From Oscillospiraceae bacterium (lineage in GTDB: Bacteria > Bacillota > Clostridia > Oscillospirales > Oscillospiraceae), in NCBI GenBank assembly GCA_910575815.1, contig CAJTFN010000008.1:1-64000 (forward strand): DNA of 64,000 nucleotides. Direction: 5' to 3'. Below the pieces are notes generated by a model. The model was given only the letters and a program-made list of their open reading frames with translations. It searched no databases and was not told the DNA's origin. Shown here one piece after another: positions 24,603 through 32,389 of the stretch. The position numbers were made by a program, and so were the translations under genes. Positions within the stretch are counted from its first letter, which is position 1, and each line of letters opens with the position of its first letter.

Positions 24603-25985
24603 ATGTTTGATTTACAAAATGACCGGGCCCAGATGCTGGAGAGGATTGAGGACCTCTTCCAACGAAAACACTACGCCCAGCTGCGGGACCTTTTGGTCCC
24701 CATGGAGGCGGCGGACATCGCCTCCCTCTGCCGGGACCTGGACGAGAAGGTCTCCCTGGTGTTCCGCCTGCTGCCCAAGGAGCTGGCGGCGGAGGTCTTC
24801 GTGGAGCTGGACAGCGACGACCAGGAGCTTTTGATTTGCAGCTTTTCCAACGCGGAGCTGAAAGAGGTTCTGGACGAATTGTATCTGGACGACGCCGCCG
24901 ACATCGTGGAGGAGATGCCCGCCGGGGTGGTGAAGCGCATCCTGCGCCACTGCGACCCGGAGATGCGCAAGAGCATCAACGAGGTCCTGAAATACCCCGA
25001 GGACTCCGCCGGCAGCATTATGACCACGGAGTTCGTGGATCTGAAGGCCAACATGACCGTGGAGGACGCACTGAAGCGCATCCGCCGGACCGGGCCCGAC
25101 AAGGAGACCATCAACATCTGCTACGTCATTGACGACCGGCGGCATTTGATCGGCCTTCTGACCATCCGGACCATCCTGCTGGCGGAGGAGGACGACATCA
25201 TCGGCGACATCATGGAGCGGAACCTCATCGCCGTCCAGACTCTGGACGACCAGGAGGCCGTGGCCCGGGCCCTGGGGAAGTACGACTTCCTGGCCCTGCC
25301 GGTGGTGGACAAGGAGGAGCGGCTGGTGGGCATCGTCACGGTGGACGACGCCATCGACGTCTTGCAGGAGGAGGTCACGGAGGACATCGAAAAGATGGCC
25401 GCCATGCTCCCCGGCGACAAGCCCTATTTGAAAACCGGAATCTTCGAGACCTGGAAGGCCCGGACCCCCTGGCTGATGCTGCTGATGCTCTCCGCCACCT
25501 TTACGGGCATCATCCTGACCCACTTTGAAAAGTCCCTTATGGCCTGCGCCATTTTGACCTCCTTCATCCCCATGCTCTCCGGCACCGGCGGCAACAGCGG
25601 CACCCAGGCCTCCACCGCCGTCATCCGGGCGCTGTCTCTGGGAGAGGTCCGGTTCAGCGATTTGTTCCAGGTGCTGTGGAAGGAGTTCTGGGTCTCCGTC
25701 TGCTGCGGCCTCTGCCTGGCGGCGGCCAACTTCGTGAAAATGATGCTGGTGGACCGCTGGCTGCTGCAAAATCCCACGGTGACGCCCCAGGTGGCTCTGG
25801 TGGTCTGCGCCACCCTGGTGGGGACGGTGCTGTGCGCCAAGCTGGTGGGGTGCTCCTTGCCTTTGCTTGCCAAGCGCATCGGCTTTGACCCGGCGGTGAT
25901 GGCCTCGCCCTTTATTACCACGATTGTGGACGCGCTTTCACTGTTGATCTACTTCCGATTTGCCTCGGCGATTCTGGGGCTGTAA
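24603..25985 (+). CDS. mgtE: Magnesium transporter MgtE
   Basis: A 460-residue Mg2+ channel. The N-terminal MgtE_N superhelical domain (about 1-130) is followed by two CBS domains (about 140-260, including PEDSAGSIMTTEFV and LPVVDKEERLVGIVTVDDA) that sense Mg2+. Five membrane segments follow from about 290, with the pore signature LSGTGGNSGTQAS (about 323-335). ATG 24603 has an AGGAGG site upstream and follows the riboswitch terminator by ~50 bp. It is monocistronic and ends before a hairpin at 26001. Confidence 0.94.
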   Translation: MFDLQNDRAQMLERIEDLFQRKHYAQLRDLLVPMEAADIASLCRDLDEKVSLVFRLLPKELAAEVFVELDSDDQELLICSFSNAELKEVLDELYLDDAADIVEEMPAGVVKRILRHCDPEMRKSINEVLKYPEDSAGSIMTTEFVDLKANMTVEDALKRIRRTGPDKETINICYVIDDRRHLIGLLTIRTILLAEEDDIIGDIMERNLIAVQTLDDQEAVARALGKYDFLALPVVDKEERLVGIVTVDDAIDVLQEEVTEDIEKMAAMLPGDKPYLKTGIFETWKARTPWLMLLMLSATFTGIILTHFEKSLMACAILTSFIPMLSGTGGNSGTQASTAVIRALSLGEVRFSDLFQVLWKEFWVSVCCGLCLAAANFVKMMLVDRWLLQNPTVTPQVALVVCATLVGTVLCAKLVGCSLPLLAKRIGFDPAVMASPFITTIVDALSLLIYFRFASAILGL

Positions 25986-26000
25986 GCGCGGGAAATTACC

Positions 26001-26035
26001 AAACGCCGCCCGGACAGAGTGACCGGACGGCGTTT
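26001..26035 (+). terminator. Terminator of mgtE
   Basis: AAACGCCGCCCGG (26001-26013) and CCGGACGGCGTTT (26023-26035) form a 13 bp stem with one G-T pair, followed by CGTGTGC; the closing T3 lies within the stem end. It is a moderate intrinsic terminator. Confidence 0.65.
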
Positions 26036-26138
26036 CGTGTGCTTAGGGGAGTCACCGGAGTTTGCTGAAAAACCGGCGGCGGATTGAGAGGCGGATTTCC
26101 CGCCGGTTCTCCCGGAGGCCGGGAGTTTTCAGAAGGCC

Positions 26139-26558
26139 CTAGAACCAGGCGGAGGGACCTTCCCGAAATCGGGGCTCCGGCCCCTCCCGGTAAGGGTCAT
26201 AGCGGGACTCGTTGCAGCCAAACTCCTGCAAAAAGCAGATGCGGCCCGCCGGGTCCCAGCGGATGAGGGAAAGCCCGTCAAAGACCTCCGTCCGGCCGTC
26301 GTTCATCCGGTTGCGAAAATGCCACTGGACGACGGTTTGGTCCCCCTTGTGAAAAAATTGATGAATGTCCCACTGAAGGACGGTTCCCCGAGTATTCCAT
26401 TCGTCGAACCAGAGCTTGATTTTCTGAGCGCCGTGGTACTCCGGGCCCCAGCTTTCGATGTAAACGGCGTCTTTTGCAAAGAGGTCCAGAATGCCAAGAT
26501 CCTCTTTTTTCAGCCACATGTCAAACCAGAGGCGGATGGCGCGCTCCCGCTGTTCCAT
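26139..26558 (-). CDS. SnoaL-like/NTF2-fold protein
   Basis: A 139-residue protein of the SnoaL-like cone-fold family, small alpha+beta barrels used as polyketide cyclases, hydratases or ligand binders. The family pattern is seen in IRLWFDMWLKKEDLGILDLF, AVYIESWGPEYHGAQKIKLWF and the later WHFRNRMNDGRTEVFDGLSLIRWD. No specific activity can be given. GGGAGG lies 8 bp before ATG 26558. The MITE at 26604-26763 sits directly upstream and probably supplies or alters its promoter region. Confidence 0.8.
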   Translation of the reverse strand: MEQRERAIRLWFDMWLKKEDLGILDLFAKDAVYIESWGPEYHGAQKIKLWFDEWNTRGTVLQWDIHQFFHKGDQTVVQWHFRNRMNDGRTEVFDGLSLIRWDPAGRICFLQEFGCNESRYDPYREGPEPRFREGPSAWF

Positions 26559-26603
26559 GACGGTTCCTCCCTTACAAGTCAATTTCGGCGCGGCCCTCCC
26601 TGA

Positions 26604-26763
26604 GAGCCTGTTTAAAATCTCCATGCACGCCGTCTGGACAGGTCTTTTCCCACCATACTGCGTCAATTTTCCTTGAAATCCGTCAGGATTCCCGCGCAAA
26701 ATTTCCTTGTCTGGCGGGAAAATCCCCGCCCATCCGGCATACCTGGAGATTTTAAACAGGCTC
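26604..26763. mobile_element. MITE-like element A (160 bp, 20 bp perfect inverted ends, TGA duplication)
   Basis: The ends GAGCCTGTTTAAAATCTCCA (26604-26623) and its exact reverse complement (26744-26763) enclose ~120 bp without coding content. TGA occurs on both sides (26601-26603, 26764-26766) as a 3 bp target duplication. The end sequence and a T-N-A target fit non-autonomous relatives of IS5-group elements (established for IS5/IS1031-like families; the assignment here is inferred). It lies between two minus-strand genes. Confidence 0.85.
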
Positions 26764-26779
26764 TGAGAGGCCCGCGTGT

Positions 26780-27400
26780 TCACTCTGCCGCCAGCTTCCG
26801 AATGTCCAGCAGGTCCCGGATCACATGGTCCGCCGTCCCGGCTCCGGAGGGAGCGTAGAGAACGCTTTGGACTCCGGCGTTGGCCGCGCAGCCCACGTCC
26901 AGAGTCCGGTCGCCCACATAGTAAACCCGGCTTTTGTCCAGCCGGTGCTTCTCCAGCAGATAGAGCAGGGCGCTGGGGTCGGGCTTCCGGGGAAAGCCGT
27001 TCAGGCTGGAGACTACCTCTTGAAAAAAGCGGTCCAGCCCCAGATGCTCCAGCACCGGGACGGTGGTGCTGCCCCGATGGGTGTAGACGAAGTGAACCGC
27101 CCCCAGGGCGCTGGTCTCCTCCAGGGCCTCCCGGGCGTGGGGCATCGCTGTGATTTCCAGATAGCGTCCGCCGCTGATTTCGGAGTAGCGGCCCTTGATG
27201 TCGGAAAAAGTCCGCCCGGTGGCCGCCGCCGCGTAATTCACCACGTCGCTGACGGAACCCTCCGTGGCCCGGCGGCGAATCTCGGCCTCCTCCATGGGGA
27301 CGTTCAGCTCCTCCAGCGTCTGGCGAAGGCTGGAGACAATGACGCCGTAGGAGTCCAGCAGCGTTCCGTCCAGGTCCCAGATAAAGGCTTTGCCGTTCAT
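26780..27400 (-). CDS. HAD-superfamily hydrolase (subfamily IA)
   Basis: A 206-residue phosphatase-like protein. Motif I is DLDGTLLDSYG (nucleophile Asp9 and acid/base Asp11), the helical cap follows (about 15-85), motif II is in FVYTHRGS, motif III is the Lys of FPRKPDPSAL and motif IV is VYYVGDRTLD. The order suits phosphoglycolate phosphatase-like enzymes acting on small phosphate esters; the substrate is unknown. It has a GGAGGATC ribosome site before ATG 27400. A MITE (27483-27630) lies just upstream and another (26604-26763) just downstream. Confidence 0.88.
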   Translation of the reverse strand: MNGKAFIWDLDGTLLDSYGVIVSSLRQTLEELNVPMEEAEIRRRATEGSVSDVVNYAAAATGRTFSDIKGRYSEISGGRYLEITAMPHAREALEETSALGAVHFVYTHRGSTTVPVLEHLGLDRFFQEVVSSLNGFPRKPDPSALLYLLEKHRLDKSRVYYVGDRTLDVGCAANAGVQSVLYAPSGAGTADHVIRDLLDIRKLAAE

Positions 27401-27482
27401 AGGCAGATCCTCCCAAGCTCAAATGAATTTCCGGGCCATTATAGCAGGTTCCGGGGCGGCTGTCCAGAGGGGAAACCGGGGT

Positions 27483-27630
27483 GGGAGTGTCCTATCGCGC
27501 ATTTAAAAAGGGGAGCATCGTGTAGGGGCCGCCGCCCTCGGCGGCCTGCCGGCACAAGAATGGGTCCTCACGACGGGCCGCCCTAGGGGCCGGCCCCTAC
27601 AAAATATAATCTTTTGAATAGGACACTCCC
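27483..27630. mobile_element. MITE-like element B (148 bp, 13 bp inverted ends, 9 bp duplication)
   Basis: GGGAGTGTCCTAT (27483-27495) and ATAGGACACTCCC (27618-27630) are perfect inverted ends. The same nine bases, AACCGGGGT, flank both sides (27474-27482 and 27631-27639). Inside, a GTAGGGGCCG / CGGCCCCTAC pair (about 27522-27531 and 27591-27600) makes a large GC-rich hairpin. A duplication of 8-9 bp and GGG-starting ends are compatible with an IS256-type transposase acting in trans (inference). Confidence 0.87.
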
Positions 27631-27744
27631 AACCGGGGTCCTTGCGCTTGCCGCGCTGCCGGTATGGGGGATATGCAGTTGTCAGGAGGCGGAACCATAA
27701 GCGGCAATCCATCCAACGGGTTTTGGGGACCGTGACGCTCCCCA

Positions 27745-27771
27745 AAAATGGACGGGCCAGAAGGCCCGCCC
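27745..27771 (-). terminator. Terminator of the TauE/SafE pair
   Basis: On the minus strand GGGCGGGCC-ttct-GGCCCGTCC (27771-27750) is followed by ATTTTTGG. It lies just after the stop of the 27782-28156 gene. A further perfect hairpin, TTTTGGGGA/TCCCCAAAA, lies at 27721-27747. Confidence 0.7.
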
Positions 27772-27781
27772 TTACGTGGAT

Positions 27782-28156
27782 TCAAGTTTCCGGTTTCTTC
27801 TTTTGGGGCCACACCAGGCTGACGCCCGAGAGCAGCAAATACACCCCGAAGGGCTTTCGCAGGACCTCCACGTCCACCGCGTTGGACACCCAGGCCCCGA
27901 TGAGTGCCGCCGCGACGGCTGCGGGTACGGCGGCTTTCAGCGTGGGCTTGTCCAGATAGCCGCCCCTGGCGTGGCAGACCAGGGCGCTGGCGGCGGTGGG
28001 GAGGAAGAACAGCAGGTTGATCCCCTGGGCCGTCCGCTGGTCCACCCCCAGGAAGAGGGTCATCACCAGCAGCAGCAGCGTTCCGCCTCCCACGCCCCAG
28101 GCGGAAACAACGCTGGCCCCCAGGCCGCAGAGAAAGGGTATGATCCAGTCCGTCAC
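27782..28156 (-). CDS. TauE/SafE-family half-transporter, C-terminal partner
   Basis: A 124-residue membrane protein with about four hydrophobic segments. It carries the TSUP repeat motif CGLGASVVSAWGVGGGTLLLL near its start (seen as CGLGASVVSAWGVGGG) and QRTAQGINLLFFLPTA. Full-length TauE/SafE anion exporters have two such halves in one chain of about 250 residues; here the two halves are separate genes. The GTG start (28156) overlaps the upstream stop as GTGA, so the halves are made together. The substrate (sulfite, sulfonate or other anion) is unknown. Confidence 0.82.
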   Translation of the reverse strand: MTDWIIPFLCGLGASVVSAWGVGGGTLLLLVMTLFLGVDQRTAQGINLLFFLPTAASALVCHARGGYLDKPTLKAAVPAAVAAALIGAWVSNAVDVEVLRKPFGVYLLLSGVSLVWPQKKKPET

Positions 28157-28506
28157 AGCAGATATTTCACCCCCGCGTAAAAGAGGAAGGCGGCGAACAG
28201 CCACTTTAGGAGCTTCGTGGAAATCTTCCCGTAGAGCTTCCCGCCGAAGAAACCGCCGATCAGGCCCCCGGCCAGATAGGGCAGGGACTCCGTCAGGGAT
28301 ACGCCGCCCTTCCAGAGATACACCGCCGCCGACACCAGGCAAACCGGGAAGATGACCCCCACGCAGGTGGCGTAGAGCTTCCGCTGGCTCAAATTCCCCC
28401 ACCGGGACTGAATGGGCAGGAAGACCATGCCCCCGCCGCCGCCAAATAAGCCGTTGGCCAATCCCGCCGCGCCGCCCGCCAGCCGGGCCGTCCAGTTTGC
28501 GTTCAT
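28153..28506 (-). CDS. TauE/SafE-family half-transporter, N-terminal partner
   Basis: A 117-residue membrane protein with about four hydrophobic segments and the TSUP half-repeat motif GLANGLFGGGGGMVFLP near residues 15-31, then QRKLYATCVGVIFPVC and the conserved PYLAGGLIGGFFGGKLYGKI. It is the companion of the 27782-28156 gene. A natural two-gene form is more likely than a recent frameshift, because each half has a proper start context and the junction is a clean GTGA overlap. Confidence 0.82.
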   Translation of the reverse strand: MNANWTARLAGGAAGLANGLFGGGGGMVFLPIQSRWGNLSQRKLYATCVGVIFPVCLVSAAVYLWKGGVSLTESLPYLAGGLIGGFFGGKLYGKISTKLLKWLFAAFLFYAGVKYLL

Positions 28507-28708
28507 TGCGCCGTCCCCTTTCCGTTAAAACACGTTCTCTGCGCGAAGATTCCGGCTCTGCGCGCCTCAAAAGCTTGTGGGCCGCCCTCCGGCGGTATGT
28601 AGGGCCGGCGGGCTTGAAACATGGCGGAGGCCATGCTTCAAGCGGAGAGACGCTCCGGCGCGGGGCGCGTTCGCCGGGCCCTTTTGCCCGATGGGCGGGG
28701 AGGCGTGC

Positions 28709-28900
28709 TTATTTCAGCTTGAAGCTCTGGCAGTCGGTGCACTCCACCATGGTGGGGTTGGTTTCGTGGGTGCCCACCTGGATGGTGTGCAGGCCGCAAT
28801 ACTCGTTGTCCTGGCAGTGGTTGGCGCAGTTGTTCACGGTGCACTTGATGCTCTGGTTGGGCGTGCAGGCGCAGCCGCCGTTGGTGCAGTCCTTAGTCAT
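28709..28900 (-). CDS. DUF1540 cysteine-rich protein
   Basis: A 63-residue protein with nine Cys. The DUF1540 pattern is visible as IKCTVNNCANHCQDNEYCGLHTI (residues about 18-40), followed by ECTDCQSF at the end. DUF1540 proteins are common in spore-forming Clostridia and are thought to bind metal through these Cys; no activity is known. AGGAGG lies 7 bp before ATG 28900. It is monocistronic. Confidence 0.88.
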   Translation of the reverse strand: MTKDCTNGGCACTPNQSIKCTVNNCANHCQDNEYCGLHTIQVGTHETNPTMVECTDCQSFKLK

Positions 28901-29103
28901 GGTCAGGTCCTCCTGCGTGAAGATTTTTCCGGCGCCGGAGACGCGTCCCGCTCTTCCCCAGTGTGAAGCGGCGTTCCGGCGCTCGATTCACGCAGTTCAG
29001 GAGAGATCGTTTCGCGCCGTACCAGCGCCTGAGTAGTGTGTGCGGGGAGGAACAGAGTATGCGCGGTTTTTTCAAAAGCAAATTTTTCCAGGAAAAGACC
29101 GGC

Positions 29104-29262
29104 TAGAGCAATTCTCAGAAATCCTGAGAAAAAGGAAGCGAGGGCAGGGAGCGCAGAGCAAGGCGGAGAACGCAGGCGGGCTGACGCCCGTCAAGGGCGA
29201 CAACGCGGCTTCGCGATTCCTGGATCGCTGAACTTTTCTCATGATTTTTGGGTGATGCTCTA
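29104..29262. mobile_element. MITE-like element C (159 bp, imperfect inverted ends, TA target)
   Basis: The first 29 bases from 29104 (TAGAGCAATTCTCAG...) match the reverse complement of the last 29 bases ending at 29262 at about 23 positions, without gaps; the outer TAGAGCA and the inner TGAGAAAA blocks are exact. TA at both extreme ends is the target duplication expected for IS630/Tc1-like transposition (inference). A TCTCAG-aaatc-CTGAGA hairpin lies inside the left end. Confidence 0.72.
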
Positions 29263-29268
29263 AGGGCA

Positions 29269-29296
29269 GAAAAAGAGGGCCCCTTCGGGGCCCTCT
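29269..29296 (-). terminator. Terminator of the Cys/His repeat protein gene
   Basis: On the minus strand AGAGGGCCCC-gaa-GGGGCCCTCT (29296-29274) is followed by TTTTT. It stands 58 bp after the stop at 29354. Confidence 0.85.
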
Positions 29297-29353
29297 CGCT
29301 GCGCGGTCGTTTCATACCGATGTGTTTGCGGCGGAGCGCGGAAACGCGCAAAA

Positions 29354-30049
29354 TCAACGGCACCGCCCGCCGTGGCAGTTGTTTCCGCGGACGCCGCTGG
29401 TGTGGTTATAGCCGCAATAGGTGACGCCGTCATGGGTGTGCCGCCCGGTGGCGGTGCAGCCCTCCACGGGACAGAGGTCGTAACAAGTTCCGTCGCAGAA
29501 GCCGCCCGTGTGATGATAGCCGCAGTAGTTCACACCGTTATGGGTGTGCCGTCCGGTGGCGGTGCAGCCCTCCACAGGGCAAAGGGCGAGGCATGCGCCG
29601 TCGCAGAAGCCGCCAGCGTGATGATAGCCGCAGTAGTTCACGCCGTTATGGGTGTGCCGTCCGGTGGCGGTGCAGCCCTCCACAGGGCAGAGGGCGAGGC
29701 ATGCGCCGTCACAGAAGCCGCCGGCGTGGTGATAGCCGCAGTAGGTGACACCGTTATGGGTGTGCCGCCCGGTGGCGGTGCAGCCCTCCACAGGGCAGAG
29801 GGCGCGGCAGTTGTTGTCGCATACGCCGTTTTCATGGACATAGCCGCAATAGGTGACGCCATTGTGGACATGCCGCCCGGCGAGGGTGCAGCCGTCCACT
29901 GGACAGACGGTGACGCTGGTGGCAGCGGCGGGGGCAGCAACAGAGGCAGTGCGGCCATGGTGTCCACCGCCGTGGTGGCCATGGGCGGAAACGGGCAGCG
30001 TCAGCAGCGCCAGGGCCAGGACGCAGAGGATGATCTTTTTGAATCGCAT
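29354..30049 (-). CDS. Secreted Cys/His-rich protein with five 36-residue tandem repeats
   Basis: A 231-residue protein with a signal peptide (MRFKKIILCVLALALLTLPVSA, split as residues 1-22) and a His/Gly segment (HGHHGGGHHG). Five repeats start at residue 49, each 36 residues except the last (39). The consensus begins CPVEGCTATGRHTHNGVTYC, continues GYHHAGGFCDGACLAL, and has five Cys and up to five His at fixed positions. This spacing suggests repeated metal-binding or disulfide modules. No known family is recognised. Repeats 2 to 4 are nearly identical, indicating recent expansion. GGAGG lies upstream of ATG 30049; a terminator follows. Confidence 0.85.
   Translation of the reverse strand: MRFKKIILCVLALALLTLPVSAHGHHGGGHHGRTASVAAPAAATSVTVCPVDGCTLAGRHVHNGVTYCGYVHENGVCDNNCRALCPVEGCTATGRHTHNGVTYCGYHHAGGFCDGACLALCPVEGCTATGRHTHNGVNYCGYHHAGGFCDGACLALCPVEGCTATGRHTHNGVNYCGYHHTGGFCDGTCYDLCPVEGCTATGRHTHDGVTYCGYNHTSGVRGNNCHGGRCR
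29357..29905 (-). repeat. Five-copy 108 bp coding tandem repeat
   Basis: The DNA behind the protein repeats of the 29354-30049 gene. Units two to four are almost identical at the nucleotide level, while the first and last units are more diverged, as expected from unequal crossing-over in the middle of an array. Confidence 0.9.
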
Positions 30050-30587
30050 AACAGAGGACCTCCATACACGAAAAGATATTATTTTCATAATAGCACAATG
30101 CTGCCGGTCTGGCAAGGTCTGGCAGAGAAGGTTCAAAGTTTTTTTATAACATTTTAAGCTTACTTTCAGCTTTCTGTCTCAATAGAAGGCTTCACGGCCT
30201 CCCGGACGGCGCGGAGGGTTGATATATATTATATATAGTTCTTTTCCGGGGGAGGATTCGCCCTGAAAGTCTGTCTTTCGATTGAGGAAACGCGTCTGCG
30301 GCTGATCTGCATTTCCCGGGAAAACGCCGTCGGAGGATCGTTCAAAGTTTCTTTAAAATCCTTTCAGCAATTTTTAAGTTCTTCCGTCTATACTAAGCCC
30401 ATCAAGTCAAGGGAGCCGCGGCTCCCAAACAAAGGGTCTGATTTTTACAAAAGGAACGCCTTTCTGACGGAGGACGGGCAGAATTTAAAAACCAGACAAT
30501 CCCAGTTCACACATTCGACACGAATTCCTGTTATCTTAGCTTCTAAGAACTGAGAGAACGGGATACATAATTAAGGAGGAAACGATT
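30050..30587. other. Regulatory intergenic region upstream of htrA
   Basis: A 538 bp AT-richer gap with no convincing gene. The motif GTTCAAAGTTTnTTTA occurs twice (about 30132-30147 and 30341-30356), each time followed by T-rich TTTAAG/TTTCAG blocks at roughly helical spacing, suggestive of response-regulator sites. An alternating TATATATTATATATAG stretch lies at about 30222-30238. The htrA ribosome site AAGGAGG is at 30573-30579. Confidence 0.45.
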
Positions 30588-31970
30588 ATGTATAACGACG
30601 AGAACAATCTGTACAATTACACCTACCGCAAAGACGGAAGCGAGCTCTCCCATCAGCGGGAGACCGTCCGCTCCGGCGGGCAGTCTGGCCCACAGGGGCC
30701 TGAATTGGAGATGAGACCTGTGAAGAAAAACCGACTCGGCCTGAAGATCGCAGCCTTGGCTCTGAGCTGCGCCCTGCTTGGCGGCGCGGCAGGGGGCGGA
30801 GCCGTCTGGGCCGCCGGACAGTATGGCGGGGGAGACCAGAGCGAGATCAATGTCTCCAGCCGCCCCGTTACCCAGGTGGCCCTGCGCACCGTGGACGGCA
30901 AGACGGCCATGAGCGACGCGGAGGTCTACGCCGCCAACGTCAACAGCGTGGTGTCCATCCGCACCTCCGCCACCGCCGGGTATAACTTCTTCAACCAGCC
31001 GGTGCAGACCTCCTCCGCCGGGTCCGGCTTTGTGCTGAGCAAGGACGGTTACATCCTCACCAACTACCACGTGGTGAAGGGCGCGGAGACCGTCACCGTC
31101 ACCATGTACAACGGAGATGAGTTCAACGCCCAGTATATCGGCGGCGAGGAGGACTACGACATTGCCGTAATCAAGGTGGAGGCGGAGAATCTCCAGCCCG
31201 TCACCCTGGGCGACAGCGCCTCGCTGAACGTGGGGGATCACGTGCTGGCCATCGGAAACCCTCTGGGGGAGTTGACCTTCTCCATGAGCGGCGGCATGGT
31301 CTCCTGCGTGGACCGTGCCATCAACGTGGACGGCACGCCCTTTAATATGATCCAGACCGACGCGTCCATCAACCCCGGCAACTCCGGCGGCCCGCTGTTC
31401 AACCAGTACGGCGAGGTGGTGGGTATCGTCTCCGCCAAATTTTCGCAGTCCTCCAACGGCACCACGGTGGAGGGACTGGGCTTCGCGATTCCCATGAACG
31501 ACGTGTTCTCCATGGTGAAGGACATCATGACCAACGGCTACGTCTCCAACCGGGCCTATCTCGGCATAACCCCCCAGACTCTCACCGAGGGCACGGCGGC
31601 GCAGTTCCACTATGACGTCACCGCCGGTGTGTTCATCAACTACGTGGAGCCTGACAGCGCGGCGGACAAAGCGGGGTTGAAGATGGGCGACGTGATTACC
31701 AAGGTGGACGACACCGCCATCAAGTCCGTCGAGGATCTGAACCTGGCAAAGAAGAAATACTCCGCCGGGGACACCGCCACCCTGGAGGTTTACCGGCCCG
31801 ACGGAACCATCACCGTGGAGATTACCTGGGGCGCGGCGCCCAAAGAGGAGCAGGCCCAACAACAGCAAACCCAGCAATACCCCGACAGCGGGAACAACAA
31901 CTCCGGCAATGGAAACGGCGGATATTACAACAATCCCTTCGAGGACCTGTTCCGCTATTTCTACGGCTGA
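30588..31970 (+). CDS. htrA: HtrA/DegP-type membrane-anchored serine protease
   Basis: A 460-residue envelope quality-control protease. A short cytosolic N-terminus precedes one membrane segment (about 50-75), then a trypsin-like domain with catalytic His161 (LTNYHVV), Asp191 (DYDIAVI) and Ser266 (NPGNSGGP). One PDZ domain follows (about 320-415), and the protein ends in a Gln/Asn/Gly-rich tail and an aromatic terminus. It degrades or refolds misfolded exported proteins. AAGGAGG lies 8 bp before ATG 30588. It is monocistronic; the two repeated T-rich motifs upstream may be stress-regulator sites. Confidence 0.94.
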   Translation: MYNDENNLYNYTYRKDGSELSHQRETVRSGGQSGPQGPELEMRPVKKNRLGLKIAALALSCALLGGAAGGGAVWAAGQYGGGDQSEINVSSRPVTQVALRTVDGKTAMSDAEVYAANVNSVVSIRTSATAGYNFFNQPVQTSSAGSGFVLSKDGYILTNYHVVKGAETVTVTMYNGDEFNAQYIGGEEDYDIAVIKVEAENLQPVTLGDSASLNVGDHVLAIGNPLGELTFSMSGGMVSCVDRAINVDGTPFNMIQTDASINPGNSGGPLFNQYGEVVGIVSAKFSQSSNGTTVEGLGFAIPMNDVFSMVKDIMTNGYVSNRAYLGITPQTLTEGTAAQFHYDVTAGVFINYVEPDSAADKAGLKMGDVITKVDDTAIKSVEDLNLAKKKYSAGDTATLEVYRPDGTITVEITWGAAPKEEQAQQQQTQQYPDSGNNNSGNGNGGYYNNPFEDLFRYFYG

Positions 31971-32389
31971 TGAAACAGGGACCCATGGGTCCCCTTAGGA
32001 TACCTCCTCCCGCGCCCGGGGACGGCTTCGCGGCAAGAGCTGCGGCAAGGCAAAAAAGCCGCCATGCGGCGGGCAGGGATGGTTGTAGATAGATGAACGC
32101 GAGGCGGGCGGCCGCCGGAATGGTGAAATGCCATATAAAAGCAAAGTGCGGGAGGGTCGGATGCTGTTCGACCCTCCCGCGTCGTCGTCGGAAGAAATTC
32201 CGCTATGCTGCATCCCCGCCGCGCAGCGGTGAGGATTCCGTCCGCTCCATTCCTTCCGCCTCTTCCCACAAAATCCGAGGATTTTGCGGGGCCCCGAAGG
32301 GGGTGGCGTGGGGGTGGTTTTGTGATTTTTCTTGCTCCACGTGATTTGGGGTTTGGCGGGAGGACGGGGGATGGTTTGGGCTTGGGGGG
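31971..32389. other. Intergenic region between htrA and the convergent pentapeptide gene
   Basis: A 419 bp gap without a supported gene. It contains a GGGACC-catg-GGTCCC palindrome right after htrA (about 31978-31995), a GCC-rich hairpin (about 32056-32073), and a perfect 12 bp stem GCGGGAGGGTCG/CGACCCTCCCGC (32148-32180). The short reading frames across it show no protein-like composition. Confidence 0.5.

Noticed and set aside
27483..27630. Factor-independent terminator of the HAD/TauE region
   Set aside because: The perfect ends with 9 bp flanking duplications show a transposed element instead, and the genes on both sides point the same way with another terminator closer.
29115..29363. 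Minus-strand 82-residue reading frame across MITE C
   Set aside because: It reads through the element and a terminator; basic low-complexity composition and no ribosome site.
32093..32344. Small plus-strand reading frame after htrA
   Set aside because: It spans a strong hairpin, has an Arg/Cys/Ser-rich random composition and no ribosome site.
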